From contig BSBN01001252.1 in assembly GCA_027924645.1 (NCBI GenBank), positions 1,219,546 to 1,283,545 on the forward strand: a DNA stretch of 64,000 nt. The letters are read 5' to 3'. This DNA comes from Cunninghamia lanceolata. Its lineage: Eukaryota; Streptophyta; Pinopsida; Cupressales; Cupressaceae. The translations under genes and the position numbers were made by a program. Positions 10,228 to 22,790 of this stretch are shown here, one piece after another. Within the stretch, counting starts at the first letter, position 1; the number at the start of each line of letters is the position of its first letter. The notes under the pieces are model-generated. The model saw only the letters and a program-made list of their open reading frames with translations, was not told the origin of the DNA and did not search any database.

Positions 10228-12293
10228 ATGCCTCCACGACATCGAGCACGCCAAAGGAGTGAGTTTTATTTGTTTATTTGTTTGAATTTGTTTCTAAATA
10301 GGTAGGTTTCAGTTGATTTTTGATGTAAATTTCGTTAATTGTCAGGAAATGTTAAGGCACCTCCTCCTCCTCCTCCTTCACAAAATCCTGCAGAACAACC
10401 TCCTCCGTCCATTCCTCAACATGCCCCTGGAACACAAGAAAATATAATGGGGCAAATTGAAAACAACAAAAAAGAAATTGAAGATATAATTGCAAGGTTG
10501 AAAGATCCTTCCACTTCAACCTTGCATAGGTCCACGCTTACTGAATCTCTTAAATCTATGTTATCAAATGTAGATTCAATTAGCAAGCAAATAACTAGTT
10601 GGACGGATAAGAGGAGAGAGTTTAGAGATTATTATGCAGACAAGCTATCATACCAAGATGTGAAAAAATTACAAATCACAAAATTAGACTTGTGTTTGAT
10701 TTTCACAAACCCACAAACAAATCAACCTCCACCCATTACATGCAAGAGGTTCCCTATCCATTGGTGCAACAACCAAGCGATAAGGGACAATTTTGGGAAG
10801 AGGTGGTGGATGGTTTTTGACCATCCTCCATGCAATAATAATGAGGTCCTGCAATACTTTTTGAGGAAACTCTACTGCAAGTTTGTCCTCAATAAAGTGC
10901 CAAACTATTTTGATATGCGAAACTTCAAAGGTAGAGGTGGGGGGTCAGAACAAGATAGACCAGGGGCACGTCTTGACCCACAGCAAGTAGTGAGATGAGT
11001 AATCAGTAGACCAGCCCACGAGCATGTTTCTATCCCTTCATTGTGAAGGAGAGTGTTGAGGTCGATACACTTCAGTCCATTAGTGCCTTGACCCAGAGCA
11101 TCATAGAGCATGCCAGTCCTGCAGTATAGAGTGGGTTGGGAGATAGTGCGAGGAGCAGGGTCCCACCCCATACTTGTCAGACTTGCAGGTCAGCCTATGA
11201 TTATGACCCCATGGATAGTCAAGACGCAAGTGCACAGGCTACATCTGCAGCTGAGCAGATGGTGATGACAGATACCCTCCTGAGTGAGACTTTTGGCCTT
11301 GATACTCAGGTAAATATTAGCAAGTTTATTGAATTTAATTTATTAAATTTCATTTTTGAAATGCAAGATTAACTAATTTAAATTGATGATTTTAATAAAA
11401 TTTCAGGGTCATAGCGTCGATGCAGTTTTCAGTGGTTCTCCACCTGTATTTTACACTAGATCATCTACTGTCAGGGTATGTAACTAGTAAACAATTATAA
11501 ATATTACATGTGAATAGCATTGTTATATGAATGGTATTCTAATATCTAATTTTGGATGTTGAATAGGTTAATACTGTAGATTTCACGGCAACACCTGCCA
11601 GTGGTGGTGGACTTCAAAGCTTTATGGAGGTAATAAAATAAATAGTTTAATGAATGAATTGTACTTACTAGATTTTTGTATGTGACTTGTGTGCTTTATT
11701 GTGTGTACTTCCATGTTTAGATGAACGTGTGTGTATGTTAGGAGCCATGATTTGCATCAATATTATAGTTTTTGTAATTGAATAATGTTGTTTTATTTCC
11801 AGATGATGCAGGCTATGGAGACACCTCCCCATGTTCATAGGGCAATGAAGTAGGGTGTGGCCTCTGCGATTCATAGCTCCATGGCATTGACAGGGGTATG
11901 AGGCAGATTAGTAAATTTCAATTTACATTGATTGTTATAGTTGTCTATTTTTGAAAAATCAAAAGATTATTGATTTGAAGTTTAATTTCTATCTGGATGG
12001 TTTCTATAGGACATGACATCACCACGGCCTATTCCTGCTACTGAGGCAAGTGAGGAGATAGATTATATGTTAGTGGTAAGTGATTATTTTGTTAAATGTT
12101 TCTTTATTTATAACATGTAATTTCTATATATTAATGTCTATACTTTTTATTGTAACAGGTAAAGATGCAAGAAGAACTAAATAGGAGGAGCAACCCTCGG
12201 GTTTGTAGTAGACCACCCACATGCGCGTCTCCATCCCCTAGAAGATCAAAGGCTGCCCGTGATCTATTCTCTTCACCAGCCAGAGGGGAATGA
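10228..12293 (+). pseudogene. Seven-exon transposon gene of unknown function (frameshift and stops)
   Basis: Exons by GT-AG splicing: 10228-10258, 10346-11309, 11407-11475, 11567-11629, 11803-11895, 12010-12075 and 12159-12293, ending in TGA. The start ATG opens a short basic exon (MPPRHRARQR); exon 2 continues in frame across the junction. Introns between exons 2 and 7 are all phase 0, and exons 3-6 have lengths divisible by three. The protein begins with a poly-proline stretch, then a helical charged region, a Trp/Cys-containing segment (FPIHWCNNQ, KRWWMVFDHPP, RKLYCKFV) and a Ser/Pro/Arg-rich tail. I recognise no domain. Defects: a TGA at 10996-10998 with a frame change around 10990, a TAG near 11120, and a TAG at 11851-11853. 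It converges with the transposase gene, so it is probably the element's second gene. Confidence 0.65.
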
Positions 12294-13260
12294 CTTTTTA
12301 TTGTGTTCCTTTGTTGTATGCCTATATGGCATTTGTGGACATATATTTTGTATTGTATATAGTTGACATTGTATGCCTATATGACATTCTTGTAAGCCTA
12401 TATGGCTATTTTGTATATATGTTATACTTATATCGCCAGATATTGATGTATGCCTATATGGATATTTGGTTAATACAAATCTTTTTTATTGATGGTGTCC
12501 ATACTTGCATTATAAATCCACATTTGAATGGATATTTGTAGATGGCTACTTCAAATATTTAAAGTCCAATTGTATTACATAGGATGTTTGTTGATCCAAT
12601 AAGCTAGCTATTGTTATTCAAGTATCACCAAAACCTCATTTTGGAACTAAAAGATAAAAGTTGTATTTAAAAAAAAAATGAATCATCACGTTGAACATAA
12701 AATATTAATATTCTTTATGAGTAGCATAGAATGTCAACTATATGCAATACAAAAAAATGAATCATCATGTTATTATTTATGTTTGAGATCCTAAAAATGA
12801 CTAAGTCTGGTAGCTTGATATCCTGAAACACTAGGATGAATATCCAAGTCATTAGGATGATTGCACCTTGAGAAAAAGTCATTAAGATGAGCGCCTAAAG
12901 GAGACTTTCTTAAACATTCAAACATTGAGCAACAAGCATGAAGGGTTAAGGTGCAATTTGCAACTCATAAAGCCTCAAAAGGGCGCCCAACTTAGAGAGA
13001 GAATTCATTTAAGACAAGGCACCCATTGACACCTATTCCACCATAAAAGTGCACCTAAGGTGGAAGGAGAACAAGCCTCTAGTAAGTGAAGCGCACCTAT
13101 TGTCTAAACCACTTCATTATGGCACCCTAGCATGAGGAGGAGTATATAATTCAATAGGAAATGGTGCCTATAATGCAAATGAAGGACTAAGTGGCATTTT
13201 CAATAAGCATCAATTCACCTTGAGCTTTCAATAAATACATCAAATTGAGCCCCATAAGCC
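12294..13260. other. Non-coding interior of the DNA transposon
   Basis: AT-rich 3' flank of the preceding gene with repeated TATATGGC words (12320-12480), poly-A runs and a repeated AAATGAATCATCA (about 12678 and 12757). No supported gene. Confidence 0.5.
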
Positions 13261-13299
13261 TAGGCGCCCTTTTCTTGCAAAAGAACCTTGTATCGACGT

Positions 13300-13810
13300 C
13301 AAGAGTTGGTCGTATCGGCGTATCGGCAAACCTTGGCTAGGCTTCGCCGATAGTGGTCTGTCTTGCCGACGAGTGTGGTTCAAAGTCGAAGACATCGGTG
13401 TATCGGAAGATAATCCCATCGGCGCATCGGAAGAGCAGTTGAGAGATTCGCTGATGAAGGGGGTTACACTGACAGTCAAAATCCATCGGTGTATCGGCCC
13501 AACGAGATTAGAGTTCACCGATGTTTGGAGTCTCACCGACAGGTGTTGTCCAAAGGTTGTCATTGGTGAGATCGGTGTGTCGGCAGAAGAGTTTTTGAGT
13601 GTGCCAATGGTATTAAGTCCTACCGATAGGCAAGGGACTTAGAGTCTCATATCAGAGTGACAAAGACATCGGTGTGAAAGGATATAAAGTCACCGATAGC
13701 AGTCTGTTTGATCGATAAGAGTCAATGATGGGATGTTTGTCAGAAGTGAAATCAAACAGAGTCATGGTGGCATCGGCCTATCGGCCGATGAAATTTTAAG
13801 CTCGCCAATG
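13300..13810. repeat. Degenerate ATCGG minisatellite
   Basis: A diverged CATCGGTGTATCGG motif recurs irregularly (near 13313, 13393, 13418, 13483, 13572, 13668, 13772), interspersed with its complement-like form CACCGAT. Open frames on both strands are by-products of the low stop density of this motif. Confidence 0.65.
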
Positions 13811-16040
13811 GTATGTTGTCTCGCCAATAGTGAGTTCGAAGGTTCAAAAGTTGATAATTCTATGCTTCCACTGTGTGCTCTGCATCAAACACTCATCCCT
13901 ACTACAGTCTAGCATTCTCTAGTTGTGTTCTGCCCTTTGTTTTTGTGAACGCCTCTGGAAGTAATGTTGAGTTACTTGTGATGTCCTTATTGACTGGTGT
14001 TGTTTTGGATTCATGTGTAGTCCTTGTTCCTTATAGTCTATTGTCTACCTGACTGTTTGTTGTAACTTATTGAACCACTATGATTTTGAATATTTAGATT
14101 TAGAGGGCATTAGACACCAAAACTTCTTGACCTTTAACAACCCAACCTAGAATCAATAGATTTTTGTCCATCCCAACTATTCTAGTCAAGACAAAGCATG
14201 TTGATTCTCATTCAATCCAAAGTTCATTAACAGGATTATCTTATCATAATATTTAGGGAAATGACCACCTAGATGGACAATGATGTGAGCTATCTATAAA
14301 GAAACTTGCAAGAAGTATAGGAAGCATGAGAATCCCTCCATGTTGTTTATCAAGTTGAATGATCTATGACACATCATGTATCATTAGAAAATATTCTCGA
14401 AGAGAAAGCAAGTGAAAATACTTAAAACAACCCATAACAAGGTGGAGAAGTTTAAAGGATGGAGGTTGCAACACTTTCCAACCTCATAGCCACACTAGTC
14501 CAATGGATCAGGATAATACTATCAAGCATCCACATAATAGTAGATAATCTTATCAAAAGTCACAGAGAAATTTCTAAGGACCAAAGTGTTATCCCTATGA
14601 CTTGACACATACTGCTTGTTTCATAAAGCAAAGGGACATGATATAAATATTGTTGTTATATGGAGCCTAATCAGACTCGGAGGTTAAATTTACCCAACTT
14701 TTATCAGCGTGGTTTCCCCCCAAATATTTTCCTACTAGTTTTGGAGCCTTGAAGTCTAAGTGCATGAAAATCATTCTAAGTTGGCAACCTAATCCAATGA
14801 CTTGACACGGATCCCAAAACCACCTATTGGACCAATAGGATCCTAGGTGCTCACTTCATGCATTATGATTTCTAGGCGCCAATTTGATGCTGCATCACAA
14901 GGAAAGTGCGCCCACACTTGCAAGTGTTTTTCTTTAGGATCTAGGCGCCAGTTGAAGGTTGTAGTTGCCAAGAAAAGTGCCTAGCAAGAGGAAGTCTTTT
15001 GGAGTCTCTAAAACACATCAAACACTTGACTAACAACAAGATAACTTTTTCCCAAGTTAGGCACTTCAAGAGGGAAGTTAAAACATGAATAAGTGCCAAC
15101 TTGTCTAGGCACAAACTCAAGCTTGTTGAGGATACACATGGTACCCAACATTCCTTGGTGATTTCACAAACTTCAAATGCTCAGAACTGTTCAAGGAATT
15201 CCCAATGCCCCTTCTTGATGATAGGCACCAAAGTGAGGGTAGAATTGCACCTTGATGGCATTAGGCGCTATCTATAGTATGCTACTCCATGGAAATGCAC
15301 CTTCTTGCTTAGAGTAATTCAAACACTCCAAGGTCTTCAGTGATCAATTCCCCAACTTATGAAATGTCCTCCTTCATTTTAAAACACATTGTAATGCTCT
15401 AGAGAGATGACTATACCTAGGCATCAATCTAGGTTAGAAATGCCTCCAAAGTGTGCCTTCTCTTTCAAAATGCAAAACAAGGTCCAAAGGTGCTAATAAA
15501 CTGAAGTGCTTCTTTGGAAAAGTCCCAGAGGTTAAGATGTGCCTTGTCTTAATGAGGTCCAACTCTTGGGTAAGAAAGCTTGTAAAGTGCGCCTAACTTA
15601 GTGAAGAGGTTGATAACTTCTAAACCCTTCCTAGAACTTAGATTGCTTCAACTGAAGATCATCTTGCACCAATACATCACCAAACTTTCAATCACAAGAT
15701 TAATTCAAACTTAGGCGCTCATTAAGAGTCTTTCCAATGTTGGCACATCTGAGAGGTTGAACTGGCAAGAGATGGCGCCTAGCTTCCTAGACCTTGTTTC
15801 AATATGTTTGAGTTCCAAAGTTGACTCAATGGTATCAAGATGGCGCCATAGAGTCTTTGGACTAGTTCCTTATAGTTTCAAAAACATTCTAGCTCCTTGA
15901 AAATTCCTCCTACATGCTTGGGCGCCATTTCAAGGTCTTGGAACCATGATGTAGTGCCTTATTTCTCTAGGTGTCCATTCATGATTATGTAACTTGAGAT
16001 TGGCGCCTAGAGTGAATAGGCTTTCATCCTGACTTAATAC
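13811..16040. other. Non-coding stretch with recurrent GGCGCC motif
   Basis: No gene is visible. The self-complementary word GGCGCC, or near forms such as AGGCGCT, appears repeatedly (about 14875, 14944, 15264, 15714, 15774, 15842, 15921, 16001), also near 13261 and 17423, in otherwise AT-rich sequence. It looks like a very diverged repeat family. Confidence 0.45.
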
Positions 16041-17118
16041 ACTGCCTCCTTCTAATGATTTTTGGGGCAGCAGAAAACCTTTCACCACAGGCAAATGTCT
16101 CAGAGATATAAAAAAATGAGAGAGGTTATTGTAGAGGTACTCTATGTGATCACATTGCCTCAAATGGAATGTTTCTAAGTGACACAATTTTTGAACAACA
16201 TCTCGTCAAAGATTGCTACCTTTTTGCACTTTGGACTCTTCAGGGATATCGTCGGTACAATGTAGCTCGGACTATTTCGACATGTTTGGGTGAAAAATAG
16301 GACCATGCCTAGCGTAAATGTACCCATCCAGACACGTTGGAATAGTCAGTTTGGTCACATCAAGAGCAGGATGAAAGTTACACCCCTTTGCAACTTTACA
16401 CTGCCTCCTTCTGACGATTTTTGGGGCAGCAGAAAACCTTTCACCACGGGCAAATGCGTCAGAGATATAAAAAACCAAGAGAGGTTATTGTAGAGGCACT
16501 CTATGTGATCGTGTTTCCTCAGACAAAATGTTTCTAAGTGACACAGTTTTTGAGTAACATCTCATCAAAGATTGCTACCTTTTTGCACTTTGGACTCTTC
16601 AGGGATATCATCGGTACAATGTAGCTCAGACTATTTCGACATGTTTGGGTGAAAAATAGGACCATGCCTAGTGTAAATGTACCCATCTAGACGCGTTGGA
16701 ATAGTTAGTTTGGTCACATCAGGAGCAGGATGAAAGTTACACCCCTTTGCAACTTTACACTGCCTCCTTCTGACAATTTTTGGGGTAGCAGAAAACATTT
16801 CACCATGGGCAAATGTCTCAGAGATATAAAAAACTGAGAGAGGTTATTGTAGAGGCACTCTACATGATCGTGTTACCTCAGACGGAATGTTTCTAAGTGA
16901 CACAGTTTTTGAGTAACATCTCGTCAAAGATTGCTTCCTTTTTGCACTTTGGACTCTTCAGGGATATCGTCGGTACAATGTATCTCGGATTGTTTCGACA
17001 TGTTTGGGTGAAAAATAGGACCATACCTAGCCTAAATGTACCCATCCAGATGCGTTGGAACAGTCAGTTTGGTCGCATCAGGAGTAGGACACCAAAAATG
17101 CAAAAGTTGCTTTGTGCA
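16041..17118. repeat. Three-copy 359-bp tandem repeat
   Basis: Copies start at about 16041, 16400 and 16759 with ACTGCCTCCTTCT, so the period is 359 bp; the third copy ends near 17095-17118. Copies share motifs such as TTTCGACATGTTTGGGTG and differ by scattered substitutions. The terminal words CATCAGGAGYAGGACACCAA and AAATGCA recur at 17675-17703, suggesting a remnant of a further copy. Short open frames here are spurious. Confidence 0.85.
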
Positions 17119-17839
17119 ACTTGACAACATTGACACTTTTTTGCAACATGACTCAAAGACTCAAACTGACCCCAAATGACTCAAAGTGACTTAAAATCAC
17201 CTTGATTTTGGCGTCCAATGTAAATTATAGAGGTCAAGGCACTCCTTATCATTCAAACATCTTAGATGAGTGCTTGGGAAAGGAAAAAGCTCTAAGTTTC
17301 ATCATCGTGAGCACCTAATATCAAGAGACTTTAATGGCTCAAACCTTAGCATGGAGTCCTAAGGCGCATTTCATGTCTCCTTTCATCCATTTTGGTGCCC
17401 TTATGTAGATTTTTCAACTTGATTTGGCGCCCTGTATGTGAAAGAAGATCTAAAGGCATGAAAGTGGATGTCATTTTGCAAGAGTTTGGATCATCAAAAT
17501 TGAAAGAAATAAGTCTATTAAGCTTGGGTGCCCTTAGTCTTCTTTTCATTCATTATGAGCACCTTGGGAGAATGGTATATAGGTCATCATCATGATTGGG
17601 CACCCTGGATCCAGAGTGTTGAATAGATCATCAAATGGTGTCTAGAGGAAGTAGGGTGAGTTATGAGTTTGGTTGCATCAGGAGCAGGACACCAAAAATG
17701 CATAACATGATGAGGTAAAAATGTGTATATGTGTAAAAATGCAGGAGGAAATAAAAAAAAGACAAACCTTACAAATTAATGTGCATACTTACAACTCAAT
17801 GTAACATGACTTTACAAAATCAATGTGAATACTTACAAA
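17119..17839. other. Non-coding stretch downstream of the transposase gene
   Basis: Contains GGCGCC-type words and the repeat-end fragment at 17660-17703. It is the 3' flank of the minus-strand transposase gene. No gene supported. Confidence 0.5.
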
Positions 17840-20800
17840 TTAATCCAATGAACCATCTGGGTCTGCTCTACTCTTTATTGTGTCAAGTATTACATCATGG
17901 TCAGACTCACGCACCTTCCACAAGATTTTGTTCAAAGGTCTACCCCAATACTTTATCAAATGAACATTGGATGCCATGACAAGGTTTGAGTAATGAAGAA
18001 TCTTCTGATGCATGTCAAAGTCTTGAAACAACCAAATATTAACACTCTTATGTGGGTACCTTCGAAGCCATGTTCCAGTAATAACCACTAAGCCTATAGG
18101 GTATTCGATGTTTTCTCCATCTGTAACAGGGGCCTCCAATTTCTTTTTGGCCTCAACACAATGACATAAGTAATAATCTGTTCCTTCTTCATTATCTTCA
18201 TCTGCAATAACTGCATATATGTGCCCTACATTGATATGTGTAGCAAATTAGATGAAATTAGTCAATATTACAAAAACACTACAAAGTAAGATGACATTAC
18301 CTGGTTGAACTAGATGAAATTAGATGCATATACGTGCCCTTTATTACCTGGTTGAACTATATCTGATATGTGGTCAAAGTCAACTGATGATTCCATCTAT
18401 GTTAGTTCCAGTGTCATTGGGGGTCGATACATGTCAAGTGGGCTAAGATAACTTAACTACCATTCGTCAACCCACTCCTTTGACTCGCACTCATCCCAGA
18501 CTTGAATTGTACAGGAAGAACAAAAGCATGACATCTTTCATGTATGGATACTCCATGAACCTGCAATTGAGCTTCTGAAAGAGTGCATCTCATTTGATCC
18601 TGTTAGTGTACAACAGTCCTCATATGGTGCAATGTTAGTATCATCTATCAACCAAAAAAATCTACGAACTGAAGACTTACCTTCATTACCTGGACCCATG
18701 GAAGCATTACACCACTCGACAATTGATTTTGCATCTGTCAACTTTGCATTGTCTTTATACTTTAACTCTTCTCGTGCTATGGCTCTTTTGATACATGCTC
18801 CTGCACCATCATGCTCCCCCTTTCCATACCCGGCCTCACAAAAGTTCCACATATGCTGAATACCTGTAAAATTATGCCTCCTACTCAGCCAATAGAAATT
18901 CTGTGAGTTCTTGAATTGTGACGCACAGTTATCTGACCATATGATATGCTGACTAAACGATATGCCCCTTCTAGCCAAATCATTGTAGAACACCTGAAAG
19001 CAACCTTGCACGAACTCCGTAGAATGTGTGCGATCATCACTAATATAGAAATTATACTCCCTTATGATCTTCCTGTCATCCTCTGTACTATCATTCGCAT
19101 GAATGAATGCGATGTGCACAAATATAGAAACATGTGTGGAGTTGTAATATTGTGATTACACCTCACGCTATGGCTGTAGACTGCAGTTCTCTACAAAGTT
19201 GACGACTGAAACAATGCTACCAACCAGAAATGTGTCCTTGCATAACTTGAATTGCAAGTCCAACCATCGAGCTCTATGGGCATGTCTTGCATACTCATAC
19301 ACTATGCTGTCATGAAATATAGGCATAAACTGATACACTGGAATCTTTTCAATAACCAATTCACACCTCTTTGCTTCTCTACTATCTTTTGTATTGTATG
19401 CCACTGTTTATACTTGCCAAACCCTACTAGTTCGTTTCCAACTACATGTATTCTTTCCATATGTTCACATATTGGCAAATGTTGCAAGCCACTGCAACGA
19501 TGGCATGTGCCATCCAAGCATAATTTCTTGTAGAATATTTGACCTTCCTCTCTTTCACATAAAATTCTTGATATGAAGTCTCTTGAAGATGTTGGTGGGG
19601 CACATATGGCACAACCCTGCAAATCATTGTTAGTATGCATATCTAAACATATAGACCTATAAGCATCAAAATGGTTAGAAAATTCAATATGTAATCTACA
19701 ACAACAAGTAGTGCGTGTGTGATTTATCTTAACATAGAAAGGTTTTAGCATTTAAAAATATCTTTGAAAAATTTTAATTTGAGGATACTTCTCTAGAAAT
19801 TTACCATAAAACTGTGTTTGAGTCTCATCCAAAAAATGCTTTGGATGTGGCTCGTGGTTCTGACTATCGATTCTCCTTCTTACCACATCCCTTTGATTCG
19901 GAGATACCCTTGTGTAATTCTTCCAAAAGTCTTCAATTAGTGATCTCAATGCTTCAACAATTGGTTTATCTTTTTGTGGTAGTCTCCCTGAGAATGCCCA
20001 TAATTCATTGGCATTAGTGTCCTCAATTCTTTGGCGTCTTCCAACGGCTCTTGATAAAGTTTTCCTATTAATTCTCAATTGTTGACTCGTCTTTCTAATG
20101 AGACGAGATTTCCTCATTTGACTACTTACTATAGTCGATGTAATCACATGCCATGTTGCATTACTATCTTTTGTGCGTGAGGTGTTACCCACACTCTCAT
20201 ACGCACTCATTAGATTCTTGACAATAGATTTTTCACTTGAAGCCTCTGATGTTCTCAACCCAAGAATCTTCATGATAGACCTATACTTTATACTTTGCAT
20301 CATTTCAACAAATAGTTGACATCTTGCAGTCTCATTTAACTTTTCAAAGAACAATCTCCAAATCTTATTAGCATATGTTCTACAAGTGCGTTTTGGAATC
20401 TTACCTTCCATTAGCTACAAAATATTCTCATCAATATCAATCAAATACTTTGGCTTTCTATGCAAAATTCTAGGTGGTGTTAAGTTAGATAAATTCATCT
20501 CAACATTAGGAATTTCATCAATATTTAAATGAGATGGGTTAGATGGCATACCTTCAATCGAAGATGGAATAGATGACATACCTTGAGGTTGAGGTGGGAA
20601 CGATAGCGTACCTCCTTCATCACATGTGAGTGATGATGTACTCTCAACTTGAGATGTGGTAGATGGTGTCCCTACATGTTGACTTGCGGTAGAGGACGTG
20701 TCTCCAACTATGGTATTCAAATCTCTCGTACCACGAAGTTTTTGCATTCGTTCTCTTTGTGCCACCAATACCATATCTCTTTGTGATGGTTATGGTTCCT

Positions 20801-20936
20801 CTTCAATTGGTATGTCTTCATTTATCGTGTCTAATTTCATCTTCTCATGAATTTCCCTCATAGTCACTGCTTTCTTTGCATTCTTAGCTTCTATCTCTTC
20901 CTGTGTTGGTTTAATTCTTGATCGTTTCCTCGGCAT
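17840..20936 (-). pseudogene. DDE-type transposase of the DNA transposon (Sola-like), stops and frameshift
   Basis: Starts at ATG 20936 (MPRKRSRIKPTQ, a basic, possibly nuclear-targeting start) and ends with TAA at 17840. Order: Ser/Pro-rich leader; a central helical region; a Cys-rich segment (TCCCRLH, ICAPP, CHRCSGLQHLPIC); then the putative catalytic core with FYISDDRTHS, WSDNCASQFK and CEAGYGKGEHDGAGACIKRA. D, D and E (SDN aspartate to CEAG glutamate spacing 31) are my candidate catalytic triad. The C-terminal domain follows a GT-AG intron (18347-18226) and contains DYYLCHC and a tryptophan-rich tail. Stops lie near 20790, 20415, 19752, 19168, 19155, 18538, 18450 and 18400; a frameshift is near 19380. 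Most stops are one transition from CAA or CAG. The superfamily is a motif-based guess. Confidence 0.65.
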
Positions 20937-21743
20937 GACAGAGAATTTGTCTGTAGCATGATAAAGAGACCAATATTAGTTCCTAAGAAATGAATACAAG
21001 ATAATAGTGGGATTGTATTTTTATTATGTTGTAAGGATTTATTCTTGTATAGTTTGACATCATGGTATGTTAAGGTCTGTTTATTACACATAATTACTAA
21101 AGAGCCCAAGTGTAGAAAATATGCATGGCATCATGTGAGATTGTAGGCTGCTTTCTTGATTGGGAATGTGTCTATTTTAAACATGTATGATAAAGCATGA
21201 TAAAGGAATTCAATCTGAAATAAGGAAAATGTAAAGAACATACATGTAAAGACTTGACATACCTAAAAAATGAAGATTCGAATGGAGAGAGTACCCAATT
21301 ATGTAGTGTTTTTTTCTTCTTGCATCAAACTCCTCAACAATTTGAGTTTTTCACCACTTGCTTCCTTTTCAATTTTAAATTGAATAACACTCAAATATAA
21401 TTACTAACAACAATACTATTAACCAATCTATAATGTTAAATTCCTAAAATTGAATCACAATTAACATTGCAACACTACAAAAATTGAAACTTGAATAGAT
21501 ATATATCAAACTTGGTGTGAAAACTATGTTATTTCCTCCTTCTCAAGTTGGAAAAGTAGAAAAGGTGGTGGAAAGATCATGCAAAGGTGGTACAATGTGT
21601 CAAATGTGCATGTGAACTTCCCAACAGCATGAAAGCACTTCTTTTTTGTTGGAGGACGCGCAGAATCAGTAAGAAAACAAAGCATGTGGGCCTGGATCAC
21701 AGCGGTCAACACTTTTTACCATTTCAATAGCAAGACAAAACAT
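20937..21743. other. Upstream region of the transposase gene, no gene seen
   Basis: AT-rich sequence containing the presumed promoter and 5' leader of the minus-strand transposase gene. No convincing open frame. Confidence 0.4.
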
Positions 21744-21770
21744 GACGCGTTATAACGCGCTCACATTTTG
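21744..21770. repeat. Internal copy of the palindromic subterminal motif
   Basis: Contains TTATAACGCGCTCACA (21750-21765), the same core as the left block (TTATAACGCGCTCGCG) and the inverse of the right block. The words GCGCTCACATTTTG (21757-21770) also occur exactly at 10170-10183, just upstream of the plus-strand gene. A TATAAATT lies just after (about 21777). Confidence 0.7.
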
Positions 21771-21830
21771 TCCTGCTATAAATTGATCACATCCTTTGCA
21801 TTGATCACATCTCTTTCCAAACCTTCCCCT

Positions 21831-21901
21831 TCAGACTTGAATGACCACAAGGTTTTTGAGGGAGAACTTTTCCTGTTTCCTGCAAGAGCTTGCTAGATGC
21901 T
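21831..21901 (-). pseudogene. LINE ORF1 zinc-knuckle fragment (C-terminal piece)
   Basis: When the LTR element at 21902-24257 and one copy of its ATGCT duplication are removed, the minus-strand frame from 24258 continues here: HMVEH joins LASSC, completing a C-x2-(C)-x4-H-x4-C knuckle whose second cysteine reads Tyr. The frame ends in TGA at 21831-21833. See the entry at 24258-24550. Confidence 0.6.
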
Positions 21902-22772
21902 TGGTGCAGGAGCACCTTGGCAAATTAATATTGCCCTAGACAAATCTTTGAGTTTGATTAAATTTGTATGCTTCCACATTGTAATGAGGTTTATCAAGTC
22001 ATTTTTATGTGTTTAGGTCATTAGGAGTTTCAAAAATGCAAAATATTGCAAACCATGTAAATGCAACAATGTAAAAACTTGGAAGGTGAAGAGTCTTGTG
22101 GCTCTTGATTCATTCCTAGGAAGTTAGAAATTGAAAAGACATGTCTAATGCCTTTAAAAAGGCCTTGTAACCTTTAGAAACTCGTGGGGTGATTGAATTC
22201 AAGAATTGGAACAATAAAGAAGACTATTTTTTTAGGCATTTCTACAGAAATTTGCTGTTTTCTTGCATGGTACAGCCTAGTAATGGTAGGAGGACATTTA
22301 TTTTTGATTTCAAATGAAATTATATTCAATCACCCTCCCTTTCCTTTTTGTCTCATCGAATTTGGTGCAATATTGAGGAAGTTATGACTGTTTTAGTGAC
22401 TGCAATTTCTAGAATTCTCCTATAACAGTCCTGTTGCAGCGTTTCGTACGGTTCTGTACAGATAGATATAGGAGAAAGCCATATATGGTTGGAAATAGTA
22501 TTGAGTCTAATTTCCATTTATTTTTGTTTCATCAAATTTCATTAAGATTTGAATAAGTTATGGTATTTTTATTGAGGGCAGGTCTGAACGCTGCCTAGGG
22601 TTTGTAGTTTTGGGAAAAGAGTCATAACTTTCTCTCCTACCATTGGATCTTCATGAAAATTGGATGAAAAGTCTATATTAATGTTCTCTTCAACCTAACC
22701 AAAGCAATTGTATTAGTTCTTTGATTTTTTAATGTTATTGAGGATAGTTTTGGTCCTCCTACCTCTGCATCA
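21902..22772 (+). repeat. Left (5') LTR of the small element
   Basis: Direct repeat of 23387-24257, same length. The last bases TGCATCA are followed after three bases by the primer-binding site. Confidence 0.9.
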
Positions 22773-22775
22773 TAT

Positions 22776-22790
22776 TGGTATCAGAGCTGG
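22776..22790 (+). other. tRNA-iMet primer-binding site
   Basis: TGGTATCAGAGCTGG, three bases after the left LTR. It matches the well-known plant initiator-methionine primer site in its first 12 bases. Confidence 0.85.

Noticed and set aside
13240..13642. Overlapping 107- and 89-codon frames on opposite strands
   Set aside because: Located in the ATCGG minisatellite, low stop density, no motifs.
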